Positions 16,257-25,342 are shown, counted from the first letter of the stretch. The stretch is DNA of 64,000 nt from Clostridium_AF sediminicola (GCF_050402865.1 NZ_BAABMF010000020.1:1-64000); one strand, 5' to 3'. Translations and numbers: made by a program. Notes: a model not told the origin generated them from the letters alone.

Positions 16257-16328
16257 ATAAGTTTTAAGTGGTAAGTTACTGAAAACTTATACCTTTAAGC
16301 ATAGAAAACCAACTAGTTTTCTATGCTT
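16257..16328. repeat. Two hairpins between tRNA cluster and DUF6873-like gene
   Basis: TATAAGTTTT/AAAACTTATA (16257-16291) encloses a GTAAGTT word like those in family-1 arms. Next, AAGCATAGAAAAC/GTTTTCTATGCTT (16297-16328) spans the 3' end of the minus-strand gene. Neither has a T-run on the expected strand, so they may be repeat remnants or weak transcript ends. Confidence 0.5.
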
Positions 16329-17014
16329 AATATGCTACCTCTATCAATTAAACTCCCCTTACCGAGATTTACATAACTAACATTGTGCTTTTCTAAAAAA
16401 GTTTTAACTTCATTTGAATATTTATAGTTATCTAGTTCTCCGTAAAAACCTATCACATTCTTATCAATTAACCCGCAAGTTCCTCCTATGAAACCATAAT
16501 TTAAGCCTGGTAAATCAATGTGTCCAGGAGATAATAATAAAACATCTATATTCTCTTTTTTTACTGCTTCAGCAATGCTTGTATCTGAAGTTATTATGGC
16601 GTTAGCTTTTATAATTGCTGTAGAACATTTCGTATAACCTTGTTTCACATTTAATAATTTTTTGGTTTTAACAAAATTTAATAAATTTTCATCAGTATAT
16701 TGGAGGTTGTGAATAAATATATTACCTAAATGAACTGAATTTAATATTATATCATAGGGATATTTTTCAGTAAGAGGATTTTTGGTATATAAAATCTCTA
16801 AATTTATATGAGAAATTGAGTTTATAAAAGAATCAGGAATATCTTTATGAAAAATAATTTTATTTTTGCTTATTATATTCATTAATATATCAGGATGACA
16901 TTTTATAGCCTCGTATAGTTTATGACAAGGGGGGCATTTGATAACTATGCCATATTTAGATAAGTTATTAAATTCGGTTTGAGTTATCCTACAATCTACA
17001 AAAAAATATTTCAT
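16313..17014 (-). CDS. DUF6873-like protein with GME-type fold (tentative)
   Basis: This 233-residue protein has the features I associate with clostridial DUF6873 proteins. These are an N-terminal CRITQTEFNNL, a central QGYTKCSTAIIKANAIITSD, and a C-terminal GGTCGLIDKNVIGFYGELDN. The pattern resembles the guanidino-group-modifying (GME, pentein) fold, but the catalytic Cys/His set could not be assigned. Function unknown. ATG 17014 follows TTGAGGTGATAG. It is a single gene on the minus strand. Confidence 0.6.
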   Translation of the reverse strand: MKYFFVDCRITQTEFNNLSKYGIVIKCPPCHKLYEAIKCHPDILMNIISKNKIIFHKDIPDSFINSISHINLEILYTKNPLTEKYPYDIILNSVHLGNIFIHNLQYTDENLLNFVKTKKLLNVKQGYTKCSTAIIKANAIITSDTSIAEAVKKENIDVLLLSPGHIDLPGLNYGFIGGTCGLIDKNVIGFYGELDNYKYSNEVKTFLEKHNVSYVNLGKGSLIDRGSILSIEN

Positions 17015-17103
17015 TTACTATCACCTCAATTATAGTTTTTGTATATGTTTTAAAATAATTTCGATATTAAAAAATGCTTCGTAATAAAAATAGAAGACGA
17101 AAT

Positions 17104-17285
17104 AAATCAGTGACAAGTGATAAGTTAATGATGATTTTCTTGCAGAAAATCTTTAATTAAGCTTTTATCATCTTGGATGATGGAATAATGAGCTTTTGCT
17201 ACACAAAAGGAATTTTTTATTTTTCATTTAATTAAAAGCTTTCGTTTACGAAAGGTATCATGAACTTGTTCGCGATTTATACTAA
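17104..17285. repeat. Family-1 intergenic inverted repeat, GTGACAAGT type, right arm decayed
   Basis: The left arm is identical to the copy at 1919 (GTGACAAGTGATAAGTTAATG). The inner hairpins CTTTTGCTACACAAAAG and CTTTCG/CGAAAG are present. The right arm has lost most of its words, keeping only GAACTTGTTCGCGATTTATA. Here pairing appears broken, which is useful for dating the element. Confidence 0.65.
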
Positions 17286-17395
17286 GCATGTTTTGGTTTA
17301 TTTATATAATAAGTTAAATCTTATTTATAGGAAAGTATAAATTTTTGAATATACATTAAATTTCAACACATACTAATTTCAAAGGAGTGGATATT

Positions 17396-18292
17396 GTGAT
17401 ACTGTTGACCGTTATTTATAGTGATGAAAAATATGACATTACAGAAAAGTTGAACAAAATGCAAAGTTATTTTTCGAAACATGAAGTTTTGCTTGGGTTT
17501 TCGGAGAGTATAAATATGAATCATCACTTTATTGAAATATATAGTTTGAATCCTAATTTGACTTGTAGTGCAAAAAAAAATATTTGTAGATATATAGCTT
17601 CGTATATTTTTCAATTATATGTTGAAAACTTCTGTAAAGGAGATTTTTTTGGTATCATTGAAGATACTTATTTCTTTTTAAAAGGGGAAGAAATAAAAAA
17701 AGTAGAGATTAATTTCAAAAAAATTCTTACAAAAGATAAAGAGGTTTATAAGGATGAAGTATTAGGGTGTATAAATATAAAGAATGATGCCATAGAAAAA
17801 ATTGTTCAATGCATGATGGAAAAGAATGAAATAAACATTGAAGGATATTACACCTTTAGAAAAAGAGATTTAAAAACAGATATGGAAGAAATTTTGAATA
17901 AAATAGTTGAACAGTTTATGATTCAAAAGGAATATGATGAATTTATTAAGCTTTTAAAATATTTTGTTAATATACAAGAAAGTAAGATTGAACTTATTGA
18001 AATTATTATAAATGATAAGGGTGATTATTCTATAAGAAATGCAAATGGAGAAAGCATTATAGAAGAGATGATTCAAGATATTAATGGTAGTAATTATGAG
18101 GGCAATGTTGGGATAGAAGATCTTATTATAAGTGGATTAATTACTTATTGTCCTGAAAAAATAAATATTTATGGAAAAGAGAATTGTAAGAATAATGAGA
18201 TGGTAGAAACTATAAAAAATGTTTTTGAAGATAAGGTTTACTTTTGTGATACAAGAGAAATTGAAAAAGTCAAAAGTCCTTTACATGTGTAA
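17396..18292 (+). CDS. ytxC: Putative sporulation protein YtxC
   Basis: This 298-residue protein resembles the YtxC family, conserved in spore formers and often found just before thrS, as here. It has no clear catalytic motif. There is a helical middle (about residues 110-210) and a C-terminal segment EDLIISGLITYCPEKINIYG typical of the family. I chose GTG 17396, eight bases after AAAGGAG. An in-frame GTG at 17387 overlaps that ribosome site and is unlikely. Role in sporulation is inferred from family distribution only. Confidence 0.8.
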   Translation: MILLTVIYSDEKYDITEKLNKMQSYFSKHEVLLGFSESINMNHHFIEIYSLNPNLTCSAKKNICRYIASYIFQLYVENFCKGDFFGIIEDTYFFLKGEEIKKVEINFKKILTKDKEVYKDEVLGCINIKNDAIEKIVQCMMEKNEINIEGYYTFRKRDLKTDMEEILNKIVEQFMIQKEYDEFIKLLKYFVNIQESKIELIEIIINDKGDYSIRNANGESIIEEMIQDINGSNYEGNVGIEDLIISGLITYCPEKINIYGKENCKNNEMVETIKNVFEDKVYFCDTREIEKVKSPLHV

Positions 18293-18384
18293 GATGTGTA
18301 AAAAAAATAAAATAAGTAAATTAAATATTGACTAGTGACTGCGTTATGTGGTAATAATATAATATAAAAACAAATAAGTTTATA

Positions 18385-18622
18385 CTGCGATGATAAGGAA
18401 GAGTAGATGATTTACTATTCACAGAGAGGCAAACCCATGGCTGAAAGGTTCGCTGAATAAGTATTATTGAAAACCACCTTTGAGCTATTTGCTGAAATTA
18501 AGTAAGCATATTCGCTAGCTGGCGTTATAGTATTGAGTGAGTAGTAAAATGATTTTTGATTTATTGCTAATTAGGGTGGAAACACGATAACTCGTCCCTT
18601 TGTGGACGAGTTTTTTATATTT
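18385..18622 (+). promoter_or_regulatory. T-box leader of thrS
   Basis: This leader senses uncharged tRNA-Thr. A GAGAG-type distal stem I motif (about 18423) is followed by ACC triplets (about 18473) in the specifier region. The T-box itself is AGGGTGGAAACACG (18573-18586). It differs from the usual ACCGCG ending. Its TGGA bulge fits a discriminator U. The terminator ACTCGTCC/GGACGAGT plus T6 is at 18590-18617. Uncharged tRNA-Thr should favour read-through into thrS. Confidence 0.93.
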
Positions 18623-18692
18623 TTTGAAAAGAAAAACATTACGAAAACTTGATTAACAGCTATATAATATAAAAATATGAGGAGTGAAAAAA

Positions 18693-20597
18693 ATGGTGAA
18701 AATAACTTTGATAGACGGAAAAGTGATGGAAGTAGAAAAAGGTTCATCAATTAGTGAAATAGCCTTTCAAATAAGTCCATCTCTTAGAAAAAAAGCTATT
18801 GGAGCGAGAGTTAATGGTGAGAAGACAGAATTGATGACAAAAATTGAAGAAGACAGTAATTTAGAAATATTGACATTCGAAGATTCAGATGGGAAATGGA
18901 TTTTGAGACATACAGGCGCGCATGTTTTAGCTCAAGCAGTAAAGCGATTGTATCCTGAAGTGAAATTAGCTATTGGACCGGCAATAGAAAATGGGTTTTA
19001 TTATGATTTTGATGCTGATTTTTCATTCACACCTGAAGTTTTATTGAAGATTGAAAAAGAAATGAAAAAAATAGTTAAGCAAAACCTTAAATTGGAAAGA
19101 TTTGAACTTCCTAGAAATGAAGCAATAGAACTAATGAGAGAAAATGGTGAGGATTATAAAGTAGAATTAATTCAAGATTTACCTGAAGGAGAAATTATTT
19201 CTTTTTATAAACAAGGTGATTTTACAGATCTTTGTGCAGGCCCGCATGTACCTTCAACAAAAGAGATAAAAGCATTTAAATTATTGTCTATTGCTGGAGC
19301 ATACTGGAGAGGTAATGAGAACAATAAAATGCTTCAAAGAATCTATGGAACAGCATTTACTAAAAAAGAAGAATTAGAAGAATACCTTCATTTGTTAGAA
19401 GAAGCTAAAAAAAGAGATCATAGAAAACTTGGAAGAGAACTTGGATTATTTGATATCAAAGAACAGGGACCAGGATTCCCATTCTTTTTTCCTAAAGGAA
19501 TGATATTAAGAAATATTCTTGAGGATCACTGGAGAACTGAGCACCAAAAAGCAGGGTATGGAGAAATTAAGACTCCAATAATATTAAATGAGCAGTTATG
19601 GCACCAATCAGGACATTGGGATCATTATAAAGAAAATATGTATTTCACTAAAATTGATGAAGAAGATTATGCAATTAAACCAATGAACTGTCCTGGAGCT
19701 ATTTTAGCATATAAAACAGGATTACATTCTTATAGAGAGTTGCCTATAAAATTAGGGGAACTTGGTCTTGTTCATAGACATGAGTATTCTGGAGCTTTAC
19801 ATGGTCTAATGAGAGTAAGATGTTTTACACAAGATGATGCTCATATATTTATGACAAAAGAACAAATTAAAGATGAAATACTTAATGTAATAAAAATGAT
19901 AGATAATTTTTATAGTTTGTTTGGATTTGAATACTTTGTAGAACTTTCAACTAAGCCAGAAGATTCTATGGGTAGTGAAGAGGATTGGGAAGCAGCTACT
20001 AATGGATTAATCGATGCGTTAAAAGCAGCGAATCTTGATTATCATGTCAATGAAGGAGATGGAGCATTCTATGGTCCAAAGATAGATTTCCATTTGAAAG
20101 ATTGTTTGGGAAGAACTTGGCAATGTGGAACAATTCAATTAGATTTCCAAATGCCAGAAAGATTTGACTTGACTTATGTAGGTGCTGATGGAGAGAAGCA
20201 TAGACCAGTTATGGCACACAGGGTTATTTTTGGAAGTATAGAAAGATTTATCGGGATTTTGACAGAACATTTTGCTGGAGCCTTCCCTGCTTGGATTGCA
20301 CCTGTTCAGGTGAAAATTATGAATATAACTGATAAGCAAAGAGAATATGCTGAAAAAATATATAGTACTTTAAAAGAAAATGGAATAAGAGCAGAATTAG
20401 ATATAAGAAATGAAAAAATAGGATATAAAATAAGAGAAGCTCAATTAAATAAAATTCCGTATATGTTAATACTAGGTGATAAAGAAATGAATAGTGATGC
20501 TGTAGCTGTTAGAAGTAGAAAAGATGGCGATCTTGGTGCTATGGATACAAACGCGTTTATTAATAAAGTTCTAGAAGAAGTTAAATTAAAAAAATAA
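18693..20597 (+). CDS. thrS: Threonyl-tRNA synthetase
   Basis: ThrRS charges tRNA-Thr. The 634-residue protein has an N-terminal TGS domain (about 1-60), the editing domain with HTGAHVLAQAV and a later DLCAGPH motif, and the class II core with MNCPG, HRHEYSGALHGLMRVR and the C-terminal anticodon-binding domain. ATG 18693 is preferred over an in-frame GTG at 18684, which lies inside the GAGGAGTG ribosome site. It is controlled by the T-box just upstream. Confidence 0.98.
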   Translation: MVKITLIDGKVMEVEKGSSISEIAFQISPSLRKKAIGARVNGEKTELMTKIEEDSNLEILTFEDSDGKWILRHTGAHVLAQAVKRLYPEVKLAIGPAIENGFYYDFDADFSFTPEVLLKIEKEMKKIVKQNLKLERFELPRNEAIELMRENGEDYKVELIQDLPEGEIISFYKQGDFTDLCAGPHVPSTKEIKAFKLLSIAGAYWRGNENNKMLQRIYGTAFTKKEELEEYLHLLEEAKKRDHRKLGRELGLFDIKEQGPGFPFFFPKGMILRNILEDHWRTEHQKAGYGEIKTPIILNEQLWHQSGHWDHYKENMYFTKIDEEDYAIKPMNCPGAILAYKTGLHSYRELPIKLGELGLVHRHEYSGALHGLMRVRCFTQDDAHIFMTKEQIKDEILNVIKMIDNFYSLFGFEYFVELSTKPEDSMGSEEDWEAATNGLIDALKAANLDYHVNEGDGAFYGPKIDFHLKDCLGRTWQCGTIQLDFQMPERFDLTYVGADGEKHRPVMAHRVIFGSIERFIGILTEHFAGAFPAWIAPVQVKIMNITDKQREYAEKIYSTLKENGIRAELDIRNEKIGYKIREAQLNKIPYMLILGDKEMNSDAVAVRSRKDGDLGAMDTNAFINKVLEEVKLKK

Positions 20598-20611
20598 TTT
20601 ATAATAATATA

Positions 20612-20761
20612 TTGACAAAATACAAATTAAGAGGTAAACTATAGTGGTGTCAAGTAGAAACTAAGCTGTTTCTCACCTTACAGCACAGCTAGTAAGGTTA
20701 CATGAATGGAATTACTATACCCATGTTATGTAAGGAGCGGCTTGAGTCGTTCCTTTTTTAT
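20612..20761 (+). promoter_or_regulatory. infC-rpmI-rplT leader with promoter and attenuator
   Basis: A promoter, TTGACA (20612-20617), 17 bp, TAAACT (20635-20640), precedes a structured leader. Hairpins include ACCTTAC/GTAAGGT (about 20676-20698). A terminator GGAGCGGCT/AGTCGTTCC with a T6 run follows at 20733-20760. In Firmicutes such leaders let ribosomal protein L20 stop its own operon. L20 is encoded at 21587, which fits, although the exact binding site was not identified. Confidence 0.75.
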
Positions 20762-20827
20762 TTTATAAAAATTGTAATCTCAATAAATTTATGTTATTGT
20801 TTTGATATCATTCGGAGGTGAACAAAT

Positions 20828-21340
20828 ATCAAAAAAGAGACTCTATTAAATGAGGAAATTAGATTTAAAGAAGTAAGAGTTGTTGGTAGTGAAGGTGAAC
20901 AATTAGGTATAATGTCATCTAGAGAAGCTCTTAGAATTGCTGAAGACAAAGATTTGGACTTGGTTTTAATCGCAGAAAACGGAAAGCCACCAGTTGTTAA
21001 AATTATGGATTATGGCAAATACTTGTATGAAAAGACTAAAAAGATTAAAGAAGCCAAAAAAAATCAAAAAGTTGTTAATTTGAAAGAAATTAGAATGAGT
21101 CCCGTTACTGAAGAGCATGACATTATGATAAAAGCTAACAGAGCAAGAAAGTTTTTGACTGCAGAAGATAAAGTAAAAGTTACTGTTAGGTTCAGAGGAA
21201 GGCAAAATGACTACAAGTATAAAGGTAAAGAGATTTTGGAGAACTTCTTATCTAAAGTTGAAGATTTGTGCGTAGTTGAGAAAAGACCAACCGTTGAAGG
21301 AAGAAATATGATAATGATTATTGCTCCTAAGAGAGCATAA
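20828..21340 (+). CDS. infC: Translation initiation factor IF-3, rare ATC start
   Basis: IF-3 keeps ribosomal subunits apart and checks start-codon choice. Starting at the first ATG (20912) would remove 28 residues, including the conserved NEEIRFKEVRVVGSEGEQLG. The ribosome site GGAGGTG (20814-20820) lies seven bases before ATC 20828, which begins the full 170-residue protein. Rare non-AUG starts are a known autoregulatory feature of infC, because IF-3 itself rejects them. It is first in the infC-rpmI-rplT operon. Confidence 0.93.
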   Translation: MKKETLLNEEIRFKEVRVVGSEGEQLGIMSSREALRIAEDKDLDLVLIAENGKPPVVKIMDYGKYLYEKTKKIKEAKKNQKVVNLKEIRMSPVTEEHDIMIKANRARKFLTAEDKVKVTVRFRGRQNDYKYKGKEILENFLSKVEDLCVVEKRPTVEGRNMIMIIAPKRA

Positions 21341-21360
21341 TTTGGAAGGAGGAAACACAC

Positions 21361-21558
21361 ATGCCAAAAATGAAAACTCATAGAGGCGCAGCAAAAAGAT
21401 TTAAGAAAACAGGTACTGGTAAATTAAAAAGAGCTAAAGCTTATAAAAGCCATATCTTAACAAAGAAAAGTTCTAAAAGAAAAAGAAATTTAAGACAAAC
21501 AACTACAGTATGTGCTTCTGAAGAAAAAGTAATGAAGAAGTTATTACCATACTTATAA
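21361..21558 (+). CDS. rpmI: Ribosomal protein bL35
   Basis: This 65-residue basic protein of the large subunit begins MPKMKTHRGAAKRFKKTGTG, the family signature, and ends with the KKLLPYL-type tail. The ribosome site GGAAGGAGG precedes ATG 21361. It sits between infC and rplT. Confidence 0.98.
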   Translation: MPKMKTHRGAAKRFKKTGTGKLKRAKAYKSHILTKKSSKRKRNLRQTTTVCASEEKVMKKLLPYL

Positions 21559-21586
21559 GAGATAGATAAAGAAGGAGGTTTACTAA

Positions 21587-21946
21587 ATGGCTAGAATAAA
21601 AGGAGCTGTAAATGCTCGTAAAAAACATAAAAAAGTCTTAAAGCTTGCTAAAGGTTATTATGGAAGAAGAAGTAAAACTTTCAAAACTGCTAATGAAACA
21701 GTTATAAGAGCAATGAGAAATGCTTTTATCGGTAGAAAGCTTAAGAAGAGAGACTTTAGAAGATTATGGATTGTTAGAATAAATGCGGCAGCTAGAATGA
21801 ATGGTATGTCATATTCTAAATTTATGAACGGTTTAAAATTAGCTGGTGTTGATATGAACAGAAAAATGCTTTCTGAAATAGCTATCAATGATCCAAAAGC
21901 GTTTACAAACTTAGTAGAAGTAGCAAAATCACAATTAAATGCTTAA
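21587..21946 (+). CDS. rplT: Ribosomal protein bL20
   Basis: This 119-residue 23S rRNA-binding protein is needed early in large-subunit assembly and is the expected autoregulator of this operon. It has the N-terminal MARIKGAVNARKKHKKVLKL helix and the globular part with WIVRINAAARMNGMSYSKFM. The ribosome site AAGGAGG precedes ATG 21587. A terminator follows. Confidence 0.98.
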   Translation: MARIKGAVNARKKHKKVLKLAKGYYGRRSKTFKTANETVIRAMRNAFIGRKLKKRDFRRLWIVRINAAARMNGMSYSKFMNGLKLAGVDMNRKMLSEIAINDPKAFTNLVEVAKSQLNA

Positions 21947-21969
21947 TTACAATTATAACTAATTATGAT

Positions 21970-22000
21970 AAATGCAGCTTTTGGCTGCATTTTGTTTTTT
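21970..22000 (+). terminator. Terminator of infC-rpmI-rplT
   Basis: AAATGCAGC and GCTGCATTT form the stem around TTTTG, followed by TGTTTTTTT. Confidence 0.9.
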
Positions 22001-22039
22001 TGACAAAATTTATTTTAATGTTATAATGATTATCATATA

Positions 22040-22142
22040 TGTAGATTTTACCGCGAAATTTAATTTATACATGTACCAAAATCTCGGGCACTAACGAGTT
22101 ATGGTACATGTATAAATTAATTATTGAGCTGAGATATCTATA
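22040..22142. repeat. Family-2 intergenic hairpin repeat, copy A
   Basis: This is the best-preserved copy. Left TTTAATTTATACATGTACC pairs with right GGTACATGTATAAATTAAT. The core is CTCG/CGAG at the tip. Ends are TAGAT (left) and ATCTA (right). It ends about 40 bases before the ktrB start. Copy B at 60636 shares the outer blocks (ATT-TACCG, GAGATATCTATA) but has a different core. Confidence 0.7.
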
Positions 22143-22181
22143 AAATCATAAAATTATAAATGAATGACTGAGGTGTTAAAA

Positions 22182-23516
22182 GTGAGGATAAAATTTAAAA
22201 AAAGACTTGTTCCTGCTCAAATTCTCGCAATTGGTTTTGCGACGGTTATTCTAATAGGTACAATACTATTAAGTTTGCCTGTATCGTCAGCTAGTGGGAA
22301 AGCTACGCCATTGGTGGATGCAATATTCACCTCAACATCTGCAGTATGTGTTACTGGTTTAGTTACTTTAAATACCGCTGAATATTGGAGTTATTTTGGT
22401 AAAACGGTAATAATAATTCTTATACAAATTGGTGGTTTGGGATTCATGTCCTTTGCAACCTTATTTGCATTGCTATTAGGTAAAAAGATTACTCTAAAAG
22501 AAAGACTAATTATGCAAGAGGCGATGAATTCTTTTTCATTACAAGGTTTAGTAAAATTAGCTAAATATATATTAATTTTCACTTTTTCAGTAGAGGGTGT
22601 AGGTGCACTCTTTTTGTCAACTAAATTTATTCCAAATTATGGAGTTATCAAAGGGATATACTTCAGCATATTTCATTCAATATCTGCATTTTGTAATGCG
22701 GGATTCGATCTTACTGGAAACAGTTTAATCCCTTATTCACAAAGTGTTGTTGTTATGTTAGTGATTTCAGGATTGATAATTATTGGTGGTTTGGGATTCA
22801 CAGTATGGGCTGAAATATATAGTCTAAAAGATATTAAAAGGATGTCATTACATTCAAAATTAGTTATAAGTATGACTTTAATACTTGTTTTTGGTGGATG
22901 GCTACTAATGTATATATTTGAAATGAATAATCCTGCAACTATTGCAAATATGCCATTGAAGGGTAAAGTATTGTCTAGTTTTTTTGCAGCTGTTACACCT
23001 AGAACTGCTGGTTTTAATTCCATTTCATTAGCTGACATGTCTATGGCAGGGAAATTTTTAACTATGATTTTAATGTTTATTGGTGGTTCACCAGGGTCAA
23101 CAGCAGGTGGTGTCAAAACAGCAACGATTGGTGTATTACTAATTACAGTTATAAATATTATAAGAAATAAAGAGGAAACAGTTATTTTTGAAAGAAGAAT
23201 AAGTAAAGATTTAATTTATAAGGCATTTGCTGTTGTGTCAATAGGAGTAGGTGTTGTTATGCTTACTACATTGGCATTATGCATAACAGAAACAGGTGCT
23301 TCTTTTGAATACATAGCTTTTGAAGCCTTTTCGGCTTTTGGAACAGTTGGTTTAAGTTTAGGGCTTACTTCAAAACTAAGCTTTGTTGGAAAGTTAATTG
23401 TAGCAATTACAATGTATATGGGAAGAGTAGGTCCATTAACTTTAATTTTTGCTATATCTAATAAAAAGAAAGGTAGTGCCGTTAGATATCCAGAAGGTAA
23501 AATATTAGTAGGTTAG
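22182..23516 (+). CDS. ktrB: Ktr/Trk potassium uptake channel subunit
   Basis: This membrane protein moves K+, with Na+ in some relatives. The 444 residues form four M1-P-M2 repeats. Filter-type P-loops include TSTSAVCVTGL (about 51-61), SAFCNAGFD, TPRTAGFNS and FSAFGTVGLSLG. Start GTG 22182 lies about six bases after GAGGTG. An in-frame ATG at 22164 has no ribosome site. It forms a pair with the cytosolic RCK subunit KtrA, 10 bases downstream. Confidence 0.94.
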   Translation: MRIKFKKRLVPAQILAIGFATVILIGTILLSLPVSSASGKATPLVDAIFTSTSAVCVTGLVTLNTAEYWSYFGKTVIIILIQIGGLGFMSFATLFALLLGKKITLKERLIMQEAMNSFSLQGLVKLAKYILIFTFSVEGVGALFLSTKFIPNYGVIKGIYFSIFHSISAFCNAGFDLTGNSLIPYSQSVVVMLVISGLIIIGGLGFTVWAEIYSLKDIKRMSLHSKLVISMTLILVFGGWLLMYIFEMNNPATIANMPLKGKVLSSFFAAVTPRTAGFNSISLADMSMAGKFLTMILMFIGGSPGSTAGGVKTATIGVLLITVINIIRNKEETVIFERRISKDLIYKAFAVVSIGVGVVMLTTLALCITETGASFEYIAFEAFSAFGTVGLSLGLTSKLSFVGKLIVAITMYMGRVGPLTLIFAISNKKKGSAVRYPEGKILVG

Positions 23517-23526
23517 AGGTGATATT

Positions 23527-24186
23527 ATGAAAAAGAAGCAATTTGTAGTTATTGGACTTGGGCGATTTGGTTATTCAATTGCTAAGGAATTGTATTTATT
23601 AGGCAATGATGTTCTTGCAATCGATGCTGATGAGGATATGATTCAAAGCATCTCAGATCATGTTACTCATGCAGTTCAAGCTGATGCAACTGATGAAAAT
23701 AGTCTTAGAACATTAGGAATAAGCAATTTTGATGTGGCAATAATAACAATAGGTTCAAATGTTCAAGCAAGCATTATGGCAGCACTTTTAGTTAAGGATT
23801 TAGGGGTTAAGTACATATTAACTAAAGCACATAACGAACTTCATGCAAAAGTTCTAATTAAATTAGGCGTTGATAAAGTTATATTCCCTGAGAGAGATAT
23901 GGGAGTTAGAGTTGCACATAATCTAGTATCATCAAATATTTTGGACTATATTGAACTTTCATCTGATTATAGTATTGCTGAAATTGCAAGTCCAGAATCA
24001 TGGTTTGGAAAAACACTAAAAGAACTTAATATGAGATCCAATTTTGGTATAAATGTTATGGCTTTAAAAAGAAATAATGAAGTGAATGTATCACCATCAG
24101 CAAATGATGTTATACAAAAAGGTGACGTTATAGTAGCTATGGGTGGTTCTGAAGAAATAAATAAAATAGAAGAAATTATCAAGTGA
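23527..24186 (+). CDS. ktrA: Ktr/Trk potassium uptake regulatory subunit
   Basis: This cytoplasmic gating ring subunit has 219 residues. The RCK_N Rossmann motif is VIGLGRFGYSIAKELYLLGN at residues 7-26. The RCK_C domain starts at about 138. In Firmicutes RCK_C binds c-di-AMP, and a c-di-AMP hydrolase (pgpH) is present at 53318. The ribosome site AGAGGTG precedes ATG 23527. The stop is directly before the ribosome site of the next gene. Confidence 0.95.
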   Translation: MKKKQFVVIGLGRFGYSIAKELYLLGNDVLAIDADEDMIQSISDHVTHAVQADATDENSLRTLGISNFDVAIITIGSNVQASIMAALLVKDLGVKYILTKAHNELHAKVLIKLGVDKVIFPERDMGVRVAHNLVSSNILDYIELSSDYSIAEIASPESWFGKTLKELNMRSNFGINVMALKRNNEVNVSPSANDVIQKGDVIVAMGGSEEINKIEEIIK

Positions 24187-24197
24187 TGGAGGATAAT

Positions 24198-24983
24198 TTG
24201 AAAGCAATAAATAGTAAAGACAATTCGATAATAAAAGAAATAAAGAAATTAAATATAAAGAAATATAGAACGGAAAATAAAAGATTTTTAATAGAGGGAA
24301 TTAGATTTGTAGAAGAGGCTTTGAAATCTGAATTTAATATACCATACATTTTTGTGTGTGAAAGTTTAATTGGAAAAATTGAGGGAAATATAAATCTAAA
24401 GAAGTCTAATACTGAAGTGTATTTATTAAATGAGAAGCTGATGAAGTATATTTGCAATACTCAGACACCACAAGGAATTGCAGCGGTAATAGATATGAAA
24501 GAGGATTTGGATTTAGATACATCAGAAGGTGTTTATATTTTAGTTGATAGAATTCAAGATCCAGGAAATATGGGAACTATCATAAGAACTGCACATGCAA
24601 TTGGAGCGAAAGGCATTATAGTAACTAAAGGTACAGTTGATGTATACAATGATAAAACTTTAAGGTCTACTATGGGGTCAATTTTTAAAGTTCCGATTAT
24701 TTGTGATGATAATGGCGTTGTAGTGAATAATCTGAGAAGTGAAGGATACGAATTGATAGTAAGCACATTAAATGCTACTGAGTCGTTTTATGATGTGGAT
24801 TTAACTGGAAAGATTTTGCTGACTATTGGAAATGAAGGTAATGGTATCTGTAAAAAAATTATTGATTCAGCTGATAAAAGTGTTAAAATACCTATGGTAG
24901 GAGATGCCGAATCTCTTAATGTAGCAGTAGCTGCTGCTGTGATGATGTACGAAGCATTGCGACAGAAGTTAAAAAAGATGTAA
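24198..24983 (+). CDS. TrmH/SpoU-family RNA 2'-O-methyltransferase
   Basis: This 261-residue SPOUT enzyme probably methylates 23S rRNA. The N-terminal substrate-binding domain (about 1-95) is followed by the SPOUT core. Motif 1 is RIQDPGNMGTIIRTAHAIGA, motif 2 is LTIGNEGNGI, and motif 3 is IPMVGDAESLNVAVAAAVMM. TTG 24198 is chosen, five bases after TGGAGG. The alternative ATG 24183 overlaps the ktrA stop and has no ribosome site. The exact site of methylation is not determined. Confidence 0.9.
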   Translation: MKAINSKDNSIIKEIKKLNIKKYRTENKRFLIEGIRFVEEALKSEFNIPYIFVCESLIGKIEGNINLKKSNTEVYLLNEKLMKYICNTQTPQGIAAVIDMKEDLDLDTSEGVYILVDRIQDPGNMGTIIRTAHAIGAKGIIVTKGTVDVYNDKTLRSTMGSIFKVPIICDDNGVVVNNLRSEGYELIVSTLNATESFYDVDLTGKILLTIGNEGNGICKKIIDSADKSVKIPMVGDAESLNVAVAAAVMMYEALRQKLKKM

Positions 24984-25000
24984 TTATTTTTTAAAATTAA

Positions 25001-25310
25001 TTGAAAAATAATATTATTCTAGTTATAATAGTAGTTAAGTTTCAGCATAAGTTTACTAAAATTAAATATCTTAAACTATGATAGAGAGAGTAAATATTAG
25101 AATTTTTCACAGGGAAAAAAAGTTTAAACTGAGAGCTTTTTAAAATGAGTAATATTGAAGTTCACTCTGGAGTTCTAGTTGTGAAATTAAAGATGAATTT
25201 TTATACATTAGCAACTAGCGGGTATCCCGATATTTTTTTGAGAGAACTAATTTTTAGTTAAATTGGGTGGTAACGCGATAACTTCGTCCCTTTGTGGGGG
25301 AAGTTTTTTT
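25001..25310 (+). promoter_or_regulatory. Promoter and T-box leader of pheST
   Basis: A promoter, TTGAAA (25001-25006), 17 bp, TATAAT (25024-25029), precedes the leader. A TTC triplet (25161-25163) lies in the stem I specifier region. The T-box TTGGGTGGTAACGCG is at 25263-25277. Its TGGT bulge fits the A discriminator of tRNA-Phe. The terminator AACTTCGTCCC/GGGGGAAGTT plus T7 is at 25280-25309. Confidence 0.92.
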
Positions 25311-25342
25311 GTATTTTAAATTATTTAGAAAGGAGTCACGGT

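Noticed and set aside
20640..20760. A T-box before infC
   Set aside because: There is a leader with a terminator, but no GGGTGG T-box sequence. It fits an r-protein leader better.
22733..23116. A 127-codon minus-strand frame within ktrB
   Set aside because: It is antisense to a well-supported membrane channel gene and has no ribosome site or family resemblance.
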